A stretch of 22,649 bases of DNA from Stenotrophomonas sp. UBA7346 (lineage in GTDB: Bacteria; Pseudomonadota; Gammaproteobacteria; Xanthomonadales; Xanthomonadaceae): the NCBI GenBank assembly GCA_002471015.1, contig DKPB01000036.1:1-22649 (forward strand), given 5' to 3'. The notes below the pieces were generated by a model. The model searched no databases. It saw only the letters and a list, made by a program, of their open reading frames with translations, and had not been told where the DNA came from. Of this stretch, positions 11,738 through 19,715 are shown in pieces. The translations under genes and the position numbers were made by a program. Each line of letters starts with the position of its first letter. Within the stretch, counting starts at the first letter, position 1.

Positions 11738-12484
11738 ATGCTTGATGACCTACAGCGACCGCACCCTCCGGCGCTGGCAGATGACGACGCACTGTTTCTC
11801 GACGTGGATGGCACCCTGCTCGCCTTTGCCGACCACCCGGAGAAGGTAGTGCCCGATCCCCCGCTGCTCACGCTGCTGGCCAGCGTGCAGCAGCGTCTGG
11901 GCGGTGCGGTGGCACTGCTCAGTGGGCGCCCCGTCGGCCAGCTACAGACAATGTTCGCGCCACTACAGCTGCCGATGGCCGGGCTGCACGGCGCGCAACT
12001 GCTCACCGCCGCCGATGCTGCGCTTGCCGAAACCGATACCGCCAGCTGGCTGCATGCACTGCACCAGCGCGCGATGCAGCTGGCACATGCCCATCCCGGC
12101 GTACTGATCGAGAACAAAGGCCAAGCCCTGGCATTGCATTGGCGCAACGCGCCCGACGCGGGCGCGGCAGTGATCGCCTTTGCCAATGCTTCGCTGCCGC
12201 AGCTGCCCGGCGTGCGCCTGCAACCCGGCAATCATGTGATCGAGTTTGTCGGCAGTGGCCACGACAAGGGCCGCGCACTGCAGCAACTGATGCAACAACC
12301 GCCTTTCCAAGGCCGGCGCCCGATCTTCATCGGCGATGACCTCACCGACGAACACGGCTTCCACGCAGCTCAGCTTGCAGGCGGCCTCGGCGTACTGGTC
12401 GGCCAGCGTGGCGACAGCCATGCCCGCTCCGCCCTGCCTGATATCAATGCCGTCCACGCCTGGCTGCGCGCAGCCACTACCTGA
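11738..12484 (+). CDS. otsB: Trehalose-6-phosphate phosphatase
   Basis: OtsB removes phosphate from trehalose 6-phosphate to give trehalose, the second step of the OtsAB pathway, in the cytoplasm. The 248-residue product has all HAD-superfamily motifs: DVDGT at 22-26 (nucleophile Asp22, acid/base Asp24), LLSGRP at 60-65, Lys177 in GHDKG, and GDDLTDE at 199-205. The length matches E. coli OtsB. The ATG at 11738 has no Shine-Dalgarno sequence; a -10-like CATAGT ends only six bases before it, so a leaderless transcript is possible. It is followed after a 54-bp gap by the GH15 gene and then otsA, and the three probably form one transcription unit responding to osmotic or desiccation stress. Confidence 0.93.
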   Translation: MLDDLQRPHPPALADDDALFLDVDGTLLAFADHPEKVVPDPPLLTLLASVQQRLGGAVALLSGRPVGQLQTMFAPLQLPMAGLHGAQLLTAADAALAETDTASWLHALHQRAMQLAHAHPGVLIENKGQALALHWRNAPDAGAAVIAFANASLPQLPGVRLQPGNHVIEFVGSGHDKGRALQQLMQQPPFQGRRPIFIGDDLTDEHGFHAAQLAGGLGVLVGQRGDSHARSALPDINAVHAWLRAATT

Positions 12485-12538
12485 CCCACCCGGAGGAAAC
12501 AGCGGCGCCAGCGGCGTCCGCGCAACCAGGAGTAAGCA

Positions 12539-14317
12539 ATGCAAGACGCCACCCTCGACCTTGGCGTAGTTGGCAATGGCAGTTTCGGTGCGCTCATCGA
12601 CAAACAGGCGCGCGTGGTATGGAGCTGCCTGCCCAGCTTCGATGGCGACCCGGCCTTCTGCGCCCTGCTCGGCCCCAACCAGCACCCCGGCGGTGACTTC
12701 GGCATCGAGCTGGAGGACTTCCGTGACAGCGAGCAGTCCTATCTCACCAATACCGCCATCCTGCGCACGGTGCTGTACGACCAGCATGGCGGCGCGGTGG
12801 AGATCATCGATTTCGCTCCACGCTGGCGCCAGAACGACCGCTTCTACCGCCCGGTCAGCCTGATCCGCCAGGTCACGCCGTTGTCCGGCAGCCCACGCAT
12901 CATCGTGCGCGCGCGGCCGTTGGCCGATTGGGGCGCGCGCCAACCGGAGACCACCTGGGGCAGCAACCATATCCGCTGGCTGCTGCCGGACCATGTCCTG
13001 CGCTTGACCACCGATGTACCGGTGCGCTTCGTGCGTGACGGCCTGCCGTTCGTGCTCAACCACCGCGTGCACCTGGTGCTGGGCGTGGATGAATCGCTCA
13101 ACCGCTCGCTCAGTGGCTATGTGCAGGAGGCCATGCAGCGCACGCGCGACTACTGGCGCGAATGGGTGCGTTACCTGTCGGTGCCGCTGGAATGGCAGGA
13201 CGCGGTGATCCGCAGCGCCATCACCCTGAAGCTGTGCCAGTACGAGGACAGCGGCGCCATCATCGCGGCGATGACCACCTCCATCCCGGAGGCCCCCGGC
13301 AGCAGCCGCAACTGGGATTACCGCTACTGCTGGCTGCGTGATGCCGCCTTCGTGGTACGTGCACTCAATCGCCTTGGCGCCACCCGTTCGATGGAGCAGT
13401 TCCTCGGCTACATCTTCAACCTGGCCAGCACCGACGGCAGCCTGCAGCCGCTATACGGCATCGGCTTCGAAGCCAAGCTTGATGAGGAGGAAGTCACCAC
13501 GCTGTCCGGCTATTGCGGCATGGGCCCGGTACGCCGCGGCAACCTGGCCTGGGTGCAGCGCCAGCACGATGTCTACGGCAGCGTGGTGCTGGCCTCCACC
13601 CAGCTGTTCTTCGACCAGCGTCTGCAGGACCCGGGCGATGCGCATACCTACGCGCGCTTGGAGCCTCTTGGCGAGCAGGCCTTCGCCCTGCACGACGTCC
13701 CGGATGCCGGCCTGTGGGAATTCCGTGGCCGTACCGAAGTGCATACCTACACCAGCGCGATGTGCTGGGCGGCCTGTGACAGGCTTTCGAAGATCGCAAC
13801 CCGCTTGAAACTTGAAGGCCGCGCCGTGTACTGGCGCGAACGGGCCAACCAGATCCACACGCGGATCATGCATGAAAGCTGGAACGAGCAACTTGGCCAC
13901 TTCACCGACACCTTCGGCGGTCATCGGCTGGACGCCTCCTTGTTGCTGTTGGCCGACATCGGCTTCATCGATGCCAACGACGCCCGCTTCATCGCCACGG
14001 TCGAAGCCATTGGCCGTGAGCTGAAACACGGCAATGCCTTGTACCGCTACATCGCGCCGGATGATTTTGGCACACCGGAAACCAGCTTCACGATCTGCAC
14101 GTTCTGGTACATCGATGCATTGGCGGCGATCGGGCGGATGGACGAAGCGCGCGAGATGTTCGAGATCCTGCTGCAGCAACGCAATCACCTGGGCCTGCTA
14201 TCCGAAGATCTCGGCTTCGATGGCCAGGCCTGGGGCAATTTCCCGCAGACCTACTCGCATGTGGGTCTGGTGATCGCCGCCATGCGTTTGTCGCGCAGCT
14301 GGCAGGAGGCCTCGTGA
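12539..14317 (+). CDS. Glycoside hydrolase family 15 protein (glucoamylase/trehalase-like)
   Basis: GH15 enzymes are inverting exo-hydrolases releasing glucose from alpha-glucosides; the family includes glucoamylases, glucodextranases and some bacterial and archaeal trehalases. The 592-residue product has an N-terminal beta-sandwich region (about 1-205) and an (alpha/alpha)6 barrel. Visible motifs: NWDYRYCWLRDA at 258-269, the likely general acid Glu394 in GLWEFRG, and the likely base Glu556 in LLSEDLGFDG just before NFPQTYSH (567-574). No signal peptide is present, so it acts in the cytoplasm. AGGAG sits seven bases before the ATG. It lies between otsB and otsA and overlaps otsA by four bases, which makes trehalose or a related glucoside a plausible substrate; this is inference, and glucoamylase activity is the main alternative. 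Confidence 0.9.
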   Translation: MQDATLDLGVVGNGSFGALIDKQARVVWSCLPSFDGDPAFCALLGPNQHPGGDFGIELEDFRDSEQSYLTNTAILRTVLYDQHGGAVEIIDFAPRWRQNDRFYRPVSLIRQVTPLSGSPRIIVRARPLADWGARQPETTWGSNHIRWLLPDHVLRLTTDVPVRFVRDGLPFVLNHRVHLVLGVDESLNRSLSGYVQEAMQRTRDYWREWVRYLSVPLEWQDAVIRSAITLKLCQYEDSGAIIAAMTTSIPEAPGSSRNWDYRYCWLRDAAFVVRALNRLGATRSMEQFLGYIFNLASTDGSLQPLYGIGFEAKLDEEEVTTLSGYCGMGPVRRGNLAWVQRQHDVYGSVVLASTQLFFDQRLQDPGDAHTYARLEPLGEQAFALHDVPDAGLWEFRGRTEVHTYTSAMCWAACDRLSKIATRLKLEGRAVYWRERANQIHTRIMHESWNEQLGHFTDTFGGHRLDASLLLLADIGFIDANDARFIATVEAIGRELKHGNALYRYIAPDDFGTPETSFTICTFWYIDALAAIGRMDEAREMFEILLQQRNHLGLLSEDLGFDGQAWGNFPQTYSHVGLVIAAMRLSRSWQEAS

Positions 14318-15681
14318 GCCGCTTGGTTGTCGTCTCCAACCGGGTGGCGTTGCCCGGCGAAAACCGCGCCGGCGGGCTGGCAACCGGCCTGCTGGCGGCA
14401 CTGCGCGAGCGCGGTGGACTGTGGTTTGGCTGGAGCGGCCGCAGCGTCGCAGGCGACAGCGGTGCGCTGCACGAAGCACAGGACGGCGCCATCCACTACC
14501 TCACCATGGACCTGTCCAAATCCGATCTGGACAACTATTACAACGGCTTCGCCAATCGTGCGCTGTGGCCGCTGCTGCACTTCCGCCTGGACCTGGTCGA
14601 CTATGACCACCGCAAGCGCGAGGGCTACTGGAAGGTCAACACCTTGTTTGCCGATACGCTGGCGCCGCTGCTGCGGGATGACGACACGGTGTGGATCCAC
14701 GACTATCACCTGATCCCGCTGGCATCCCTGCTGCGCGAGCGCGGCGTGGGCTGCCGGATAGGTTTCTTCCTGCACGTGCCGGTGCCGTCGGCGGACCTGA
14801 TCCAGGCCTTGCCCGATCACCGCGCCCTGTTCCAGACCTTGTACGCATACGATCTGCTCGGCTTCCAGACCCGCCGCGATGTCGACCGCTTCCAGTCCTA
14901 TGTACGCCTGTTCGGCGGCGGCGGCCTGGTCGACAACGAGTGGATACAGGCACCGGACGGACGCCGCGTACGCACCTCGGCCTTCCCCATCGGCATCGAT
15001 ACCGAACACATCGCGCGGCAGGCGCGCAGCGCCGCCAGCAACAAGCCGGTACGCGATCTGCGCCAGAGCCTGCAACACCGCAAGCTGGCAATCGGTGTGG
15101 ACCGGCTGGATTACTCCAAGGGTCTACCGGAACGTTTCCACGGCTTCGAGCGCTACCTCGACCGCTACCCGCAGCAGAAGGGTGAGATGACCTATCTGCA
15201 GATCGCGCCGGTTTCGCGCGGCAGTGTCACCGAGTACCGCAAGCTGCGCACCGACCTGGAACGCTTGGCAGGGCATATCAACGGCGGCCATGCCGAGGCG
15301 GATTGGACGCCACTGCGCTACGTCAACCAGAACTATGCGCACAGCACGCTGACCGGTTTCTACCGGCAGGCGGCCGTGGGCTTGGTGACGCCCTTGCGCG
15401 ACGGCATGAATCTTGTCGCCAAGGAGTACATCGCCGCGCAGGACCCGGAGAATCCAGGTATGTTGGTGCTGTCGCTATTGGCCGGGGCGGCGGATGAATT
15501 GAAGCAGGCGCTGCTGGTCAATCCGCATGATCTGGATGGCGTGGCCGATGCCATCGCAACGGCGGCGAATATGCCGCGGGCAGAGCGGATCGAGCGTTGG
15601 CAGGTGATGATGGAACAGCTGCGCACGCATGATATCCATCGCTGGCGGCGGGATTATCTGGGGGCGTTGGAAGGGGGCTAG
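14314..15681 (+). CDS. otsA: Trehalose-6-phosphate synthase
   Basis: OtsA (GT20) joins glucose from UDP-glucose to glucose 6-phosphate, giving trehalose 6-phosphate for OtsB. The 455-residue product keeps the active-site residues known from E. coli OtsA at nearly the same positions: Arg10 in SNR, Trp40, Tyr76, Trp85, Asp130 in WIHDYH, and Arg264/Lys269 in VDRLDYSKG, plus LRDGMNLVAKEY near 366. The start is GTG at 14314, overlapping the GH15 stop in GTGA, with AGGAGG five bases upstream; this arrangement suggests translational coupling to the GH15 gene. The stop is followed at once by composite repeat copy 3, which may help end the transcript. Confidence 0.96.
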   Translation: MSRLVVVSNRVALPGENRAGGLATGLLAALRERGGLWFGWSGRSVAGDSGALHEAQDGAIHYLTMDLSKSDLDNYYNGFANRALWPLLHFRLDLVDYDHRKREGYWKVNTLFADTLAPLLRDDDTVWIHDYHLIPLASLLRERGVGCRIGFFLHVPVPSADLIQALPDHRALFQTLYAYDLLGFQTRRDVDRFQSYVRLFGGGGLVDNEWIQAPDGRRVRTSAFPIGIDTEHIARQARSAASNKPVRDLRQSLQHRKLAIGVDRLDYSKGLPERFHGFERYLDRYPQQKGEMTYLQIAPVSRGSVTEYRKLRTDLERLAGHINGGHAEADWTPLRYVNQNYAHSTLTGFYRQAAVGLVTPLRDGMNLVAKEYIAAQDPENPGMLVLSLLAGAADELKQALLVNPHDLDGVADAIATAANMPRAERIERWQVMMEQLRTHDIHRWRRDYLGALEGG

Positions 15682-15814
15682 AAGCCCTATCCCCAACCCC
15701 TCTCCCGCAAGGGGAGAGGGGCTTTACAGCTGCAGTTGCGCGTCCCGCTTGGGCTTGCGGCGCTCTGAGCCCCTCTCCCCTTGCGGGAGAGGGGTTGGGG
15801 AGAGGGGGAAGCTT
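15682..15814. repeat. Composite inverted-hairpin repeat, copy 3
   Basis: Hairpins at 15697-15721 and 15770-15794 (10-bp stems) flank a 48-base spacer (15722-15769) that is longer than, and unlike, the spacers of copies 1 and 2. AAGC begins right after the otsA stop, and AAGCTT ends the element at 15809-15814. It fills most of the gap between the convergent genes otsA and DUF393. Confidence 0.85.
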
Positions 15815-15843
15815 TTAGCGCGCAGAAGCCTGATCAAACCCAC

Positions 15844-16245
15844 TCAATCCAAAAACCGCCCGCGCTGCTCCGCCGTTGGCAGAAAACAGCTGTCATGCCG
15901 CCCAAACCAGCGGTAGCGATTCCGTGCCAACCAGCGATACGCCGGGTCCCGCAAGGTGGCCGGCAACACCCGCGCAATCCCCGCCAGACGCCAAGCGCCG
16001 CCCAACCCGGTCAGCACCCGCAGGATCGCGTCCGTATCGGTATAGGCCACGCCGTTGGCCACCAGCAGAAACGACAAGGGATCATCAGGGTCCAGCCCAT
16101 GCGTGGCCAGCAGCGCGCGGCCCTGCCCGCCCTGCATTGCCGCAAACCGGTAGCGCCCGGCGCGATCAAACCGCAGCAGGAAGCGCACCCAGCGGCTACA
16201 CAGCGCGCAGACACCATCGAACACGATCACCGCCGGCTCAGCCAT
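15844..16245 (-). CDS. DUF393 / DCC-family thiol-disulfide oxidoreductase-like protein
   Basis: The 133-residue product opens with VIVFDGVCALCSRWVRF, the Asp10-x-x-Cys13-x-x-Cys16 motif that names the DCC (DUF393) family, a thioredoxin-fold group of presumed redox function. The length is normal and there is no signal peptide or membrane span. It is the last gene of the rluD-pgeF-DUF4166-DUF393 run; its ATG lies inside the end of the DUF4166 frame (8-bp overlap), which implies coupled translation. The biochemical substrate is unknown. Confidence 0.9.
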   Translation of the reverse strand: MAEPAVIVFDGVCALCSRWVRFLLRFDRAGRYRFAAMQGGQGRALLATHGLDPDDPLSFLLVANGVAYTDTDAILRVLTGLGGAWRLAGIARVLPATLRDPAYRWLARNRYRWFGRHDSCFLPTAEQRGRFLD

Positions 16246-16777
16246 GCCCGCCCTCCGGCAACAGCCAACCTTCGTAACGGATCAACCGCCCGATCAGCGG
16301 CATCGAGACATCCACCAGGAATTCATAGCGCCCCTGGTGCTCACGCTCGCGGCAATGCACCTGGGCGAACCAGCGCGCCGGCAGCGGCAGCACGCCGAAG
16401 GCCCAGACCCGCTCGGCCCGCCACAGGATCTGCCCGCCCTGCTCGCACAGCCCAAACCGGAAGCGCACCGCCCCCAACTGCTCGAACAAGTGCCCCCCGC
16501 GCTGCCACAGCCGCGAAGCCATGCGCGCGGCACCGAACTGCCGGTTCCAACGCTCACCCGTAGCATCGACCACGAACTCCACCGTCACCGGCACGCTTGA
16601 GGTCGGCGGCAGCCGTGCCAGCCAGGCGCAGGGCGCCACCAGCCAGTGGCTGCCACGCAGCACCTCGCCCTGCCCGCTCCAGCGCTGGCGGGCTGGGATC
16701 GCGTGCAACGCGCGCACCTGTGGTGCCAGCTGCTCAAACGCGGGGCCCAGCACCTGCGCGAACAGCGGCAGGCTCAT
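16238..16777 (-). CDS. DUF4166 protein
   Basis: The 179-residue soluble product (MSLPLFAQVLGPAFEQL) has the features I recall for DUF4166: a start predicting that a molecule or protein partner is sampled after LAPQVRALHAI, then GEVLRGSHWL, a WNRQFG segment and a C-terminal GRLIRYEGWL. DUF4166 is of unknown function and is often found next to or fused with DUF393 or SDR-type genes. The ATG at 16777 overlaps the pgeF stop in ATGA, with GGAG close upstream inside pgeF; longer frames to 16864 would run into pgeF and lack support. The 3' end overlaps DUF393 by 8 bp. Confidence 0.82.
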   Translation of the reverse strand: MSLPLFAQVLGPAFEQLAPQVRALHAIPARQRWSGQGEVLRGSHWLVAPCAWLARLPPTSSVPVTVEFVVDATGERWNRQFGAARMASRLWQRGGHLFEQLGAVRFRFGLCEQGGQILWRAERVWAFGVLPLPARWFAQVHCREREHQGRYEFLVDVSMPLIGRLIRYEGWLLPEGGHG

Positions 16778-17553
16778 CGCTCCATCCACACCAGGGTGGC
16801 GATACGGCCGCTGCGGCGGTCGCGCCGGTGCGAGAACCAGCGCTGCGGATCGGCCATGGTGCACAGGTCACCGCCATGGATGGCCTGCGCCTGCATGCCC
16901 GCCGCGACCAGCCGCTGCCGGGCCAGCCCGGGCAGGTCCACCTTCCAGTGACCGGGCCGGGTGGCGACGAAGTGGCTTTCGGCGGCGCTGGAATGCGCCA
17001 GGAAGGCCTCGCGCACCTCCACGCCCACCTCGTACAGGGCTGGACCGGCCGCCGGGCCTATCCACGCCACCAGCGCCTCGGCGGGGGTGTGCATGGCGGC
17101 CAGGGTGTTCTCCAGCATGCCGCGCGCCAACCCACCCCAACCGGCATGGGCAGCGGCCACTTCGCTGCCATCACGGGCGGCGAACACCACCGGCAGGCAG
17201 TCGGCGGTGAGGATGGCCAGCACCACGCCCGGGACGGACGTGACGGAGGCATCGGCGGTCGGCTCGGCCTCCAGCCCCTGCGCCAGCGGCGGCGCGTCAA
17301 AGCGCAGGGCGTCACTGCTGTGCACCTGGCGCAGCCAGTGCGGGGCCGAGGGCAGCTTGGCCAGCTGCTGCAAGGCATCGCGGTTGCGTTGCACCTGGAC
17401 CGGATCGTCGCCATCAGCAGCGGTCCGGTTGCCCATATTGAAACTGTCAAACGGCGGCAGCGAGCCGCCGGCGCCATGGCGCATCGTGGTGAAGGCCCGC
17501 ACCCCCGGGGGTGCAGGCCAGTCGGCCAGCCACAGCGCGCTCGCCTCGGCCAT
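16774..17553 (-). CDS. pgeF: Peptidoglycan editing factor / laccase-domain protein (YfiH family)
   Basis: PgeF (YfiH, multicopper polyphenol-oxidase-like family) helps keep peptidoglycan composition correct by acting on wrongly built UDP-MurNAc precursors; related proteins also cleave purine nucleosides. The 259-residue product has the three conserved metal ligands: His78 in RQVH, Cys119 in LTADCLPV and His136 in AHAGWGG. The length is typical. The ATG at 17553 shares its A with the rluD stop (TAATG), and its own stop overlaps the DUF4166 start, so the three genes are translationally coupled. The rluD-pgeF pairing is widely conserved in proteobacteria. Confidence 0.94.
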   Translation of the reverse strand: MAEASALWLADWPAPPGVRAFTTMRHGAGGSLPPFDSFNMGNRTAADGDDPVQVQRNRDALQQLAKLPSAPHWLRQVHSSDALRFDAPPLAQGLEAEPTADASVTSVPGVVLAILTADCLPVVFAARDGSEVAAAHAGWGGLARGMLENTLAAMHTPAEALVAWIGPAAGPALYEVGVEVREAFLAHSSAAESHFVATRPGHWKVDLPGLARQRLVAAGMQAQAIHGGDLCTMADPQRWFSHRRDRRSGRIATLVWMER

Positions 17554-18542
17554 TACCAACGGCCTCGTTCGCGCTCGGCAAAGGCCTTGGAGTCCTCGCG
17601 CAGCACCTTCATCAGCGCAACCAGGTCAGCCGGAACCGGCGCGGTATTGCTGATGGTTTCGCCGCTGATCGGGTGTTGGAACTCCAGCGTCTCGGCATGC
17701 AGCGCCTGGCGCTTGAAGCTGCGCAGTGCCGCGACCAGCTCATCGGTGGCGCCCTTGGGCAGTTTCAGCGCGCCGCCGTACAGCGGATCACCGACGATGG
17801 CGTGCTTCAGATGCGCCATATGCACGCGGATCTGGTGGGTACGGCCGGTTTCCAGGCGGCACTCCAGCGCAGTGTGGGCGCGGAAGCGCTCACGCAGGCG
17901 GTAATGGGTCACCGCGTCCTTGCCGTCCTCGCGCACGCCCATCTTCAGGCGGTCACGCGGATGGCGGTCGATCGGCGCATCCACGGTGCCACCGGCGACC
18001 AGCGCGCCGACCACCACGGCCAGGTACTGGCGGTGGACCTCACGCGCGGACAGCTGCTCCACCAGCGCGGTCTGCGCCTGCAGGGTGCGCGCCACCACCA
18101 TGACGCCGCTGGTGTCCTTGTCCAGCCGGTGTACCACGCCAGCGCGCGGCACTTTGGCCAGCTCCGGGTCGCGGAACAGCAGGGCGTTGACCAGGGTGCC
18201 GGTCGGGTTGCCGGCGCCAGGGTGGACCACCAGCCCGGCGGGCTTGTCGATCACGAAGACATCGGCGTCCTCGTACAGGATGGACAACGGGATGTCCTCC
18301 GGCAGGGCGTGGGTTTCGGTTTCCAGCACCGCATTCAGACTGACCTGCTCACCGCCGCGGACCGGGTCGCGGGGCCGTGCCGGCTCGCCGTCCATCAGCA
18401 CGGCGCCGGTCTTGATCCACTCGCTCAGGCGCGAACGGGAGAATTCGGGAAACAGTTCAGCCACCACCGCATCGAAGCGGCGGCCAGCGGCGGAATCGGG
18501 TACCAGCGCCTGGCGCTGGGTGGGGGAGGTGTTCTCGGACAT
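17553..18542 (-). CDS. rluD: 23S rRNA pseudouridine synthase RluD
   Basis: RluD converts uridines 1911, 1915 and 1917 (E. coli numbering) in helix 69 of 23S rRNA to pseudouridine, late in 50S assembly. The 329-residue product has an N-terminal S4-like RNA-binding domain (about 16-75, RRFDAVVAELFPEFSRSRLSEW) and a catalytic domain with HRLDKDTSG at 138-146, in which Asp141 is the nucleophile, and ECRLETGRTHQIRVHMAH, the other RluA-family signature. The ATG at 18542 gives the family-like start MSENTSP; the open frame runs 72 codons further but through low-quality sequence. No clear Shine-Dalgarno is seen. It heads the four-gene operon and is divergent from bamD. Confidence 0.95.
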   Translation of the reverse strand: MSENTSPTQRQALVPDSAAGRRFDAVVAELFPEFSRSRLSEWIKTGAVLMDGEPARPRDPVRGGEQVSLNAVLETETHALPEDIPLSILYEDADVFVIDKPAGLVVHPGAGNPTGTLVNALLFRDPELAKVPRAGVVHRLDKDTSGVMVVARTLQAQTALVEQLSAREVHRQYLAVVVGALVAGGTVDAPIDRHPRDRLKMGVREDGKDAVTHYRLRERFRAHTALECRLETGRTHQIRVHMAHLKHAIVGDPLYGGALKLPKGATDELVAALRSFKRQALHAETLEFQHPISGETISNTAPVPADLVALMKVLREDSKAFAERERGRW

Positions 18543-18567
18543 GGGCAAAGACCGGCTTGAAGACGAA

Positions 18568-18595
18568 ATTATGGGGTCCTGACGGCAACAGTCAG
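18568..18595 (-). promoter_or_regulatory. Candidate sigma-70 promoter of rluD operon
   Basis: On the minus strand CATAAT (18568-18573, 5 of 6 to TATAAT) lies 16 bases after CTGACT (18590-18595, 4 of 6 to TTGACA). It is 26 bases before the rluD ATG. Confidence 0.45.
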
Positions 18596-18616
18596 TCGCA
18601 GGACAGGCCACTAGGC

Positions 18617-18622
18617 TATCAT
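18617..18622 (+). promoter_or_regulatory. Candidate -10 box of bamD
   Basis: TATCAT (5 of 6 to TATAAT) lies 38 bases before the bamD ATG in the divergent gap. I cannot see a good -35 box at the right distance. Confidence 0.35.
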
Positions 18623-18660
18623 CGCCCCTTCGTATTCCTGCCGCGTCCTGCCCTGAACCC

Positions 18661-19545
18661 ATGATCCGACGCTCCTCGCTGCTGTCCGCGCCCGTCCGCC
18701 TCACCGCCCTGCTGCTGGTTTTGGTCTTCGTCGCCACTGGCTGCCACCGCGGCGCCAAGAAGGACGCCGATGAAGGCGCACCGGTCGAACAGCTCTATGA
18801 AAAGAGCCACAAGCTGATGGAAGGCGGCAACTGGTCCGGCGCCGAAACCAGCTTCCGGCGCCTGATTGCGCAGTATCCGTACGGTCCGTACACCGAGCAG
18901 GCGATGATCGAAAGCGCCTATGCCCAGTACAAGGCCGGCAAGAACGATGACGCGGTGTCCAGCATCGACCGCTTCATCCGCACCTACCCCACCCACCGCA
19001 ACATCGCCTACCTGTACTACCTGCGCGGTCTTGCCAACGGTAACCGCGATACGGTTTTCCTGCGCCGCGTATGGTCGCTGGACCCGAGCCGCCGCGACCT
19101 GTCGACCCCGCGCCAGGCCTATGCCGATTTCAATATCGTCGCCGAGCGCTACCCGAACAGCCGTTACGCCGCCGATGCGCGCCAGCGCATGGTCGAGCTG
19201 CGTGATGTGTTCGCCCAGCACGAACTGGACAACGCCCTGTACTACGCCCGCCGTGGCGCCTGGGTGTCGGCCGCCGGCCGCGCCAACTACCTGCTGGAAA
19301 CCTACCCGCAGAGCGCCTTCCAGTACGACGCCGTCGCCATCCTGGCCGAGGCCTATACCCACTTGGGCAACAAGACCCTGGCCGACGACGCCCGCCGCGT
19401 GCTTGAGCTGAACCAGCCGGACCATCCGTGGCTGGCCGGCAACTGGCCGAAGTACCCGTGGATGATCCGCAAGCTCAACCCGTTCGCCGGCGAGAAGTCG
19501 GTGGCTACCGGCCAGCGCAACGCGACGATGAGCCGCGGCAAGTAA
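18661..19545 (+). CDS. bamD: Outer-membrane assembly lipoprotein BamD
   Basis: BamD is the essential lipoprotein partner of BamA in the complex that folds beta-barrels into the outer membrane. The 294-residue product has a lipoprotein signal peptide with lipobox ATGC (Cys28) and five TPR-like helical pairs: YEKSHKLMEGGNWSGAETSFRRLIAQYPYGPY, AMIESAYAQYKAGKND, NIAYLYYLRGLA, YADFNIVAERYPNSRYAADA and similar units. E. coli BamD has 245 residues; the extra length is mostly a C-terminal tail (PWLAGNWPKYPWMIRKLNPF). No Shine-Dalgarno precedes the ATG. It is divergent from rluD, alone in its transcription unit, and followed by a strong terminator; the TonB-dependent receptor and any other barrel protein in the cell would depend on it. 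Confidence 0.96.
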   Translation: MIRRSSLLSAPVRLTALLLVLVFVATGCHRGAKKDADEGAPVEQLYEKSHKLMEGGNWSGAETSFRRLIAQYPYGPYTEQAMIESAYAQYKAGKNDDAVSSIDRFIRTYPTHRNIAYLYYLRGLANGNRDTVFLRRVWSLDPSRRDLSTPRQAYADFNIVAERYPNSRYAADARQRMVELRDVFAQHELDNALYYARRGAWVSAAGRANYLLETYPQSAFQYDAVAILAEAYTHLGNKTLADDARRVLELNQPDHPWLAGNWPKYPWMIRKLNPFAGEKSVATGQRNATMSRGK

Positions 19546-19570
19546 GCTGCTGCAGCATTGCAGGTAATGG

Positions 19571-19600
19571 AAAGGGGCCCTTTGGGCCCCTTTCTTGTTT
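19571..19600 (+). terminator. Intrinsic terminator of bamD
   Basis: A 10-bp stem (AAAGGGGCCC, 19571-19580, with GGGCCCCTTT, 19584-19593) closes a TTT loop and is followed by CTTGTTT. It begins 25 bases after the bamD stop. The stem is symmetrical, so the hairpin could form on both strands. Confidence 0.93.
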
Positions 19601-19639
19601 GCGGCCCAGAAGCCGGCAGGGCAGCGTGAAAGCTGGCTT

Positions 19640-19675
19640 GGGCTTGGGCTTGGGCTTGGGCTTGGGCTTGGGCTT
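19640..19675 (+). repeat. GGGCTT hexamer array with G-quadruplex motif
   Basis: Six GGG tracts, each followed by CTT, run from 19640 to 19675. The array continues as decayed CGGCTT and TTTGGC-like units up to about 19740. Four or more G3 tracts with 3-base loops match the canonical G-quadruplex rule on the plus strand. No gene is supported here. Confidence 0.9.
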
Positions 19676-19715
19676 CGGCTTCGGCTTCGAGTTGAGCTTT
19701 GGCTTTAGCTTTGGC

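Noticed and set aside
11738..14317. otsB and GH15 as parts of a starch or glycogen operon
   Set aside because: No glycogen branching, synthase or TreS/TreY/TreZ gene is nearby; the neighbours are only otsB and otsA.
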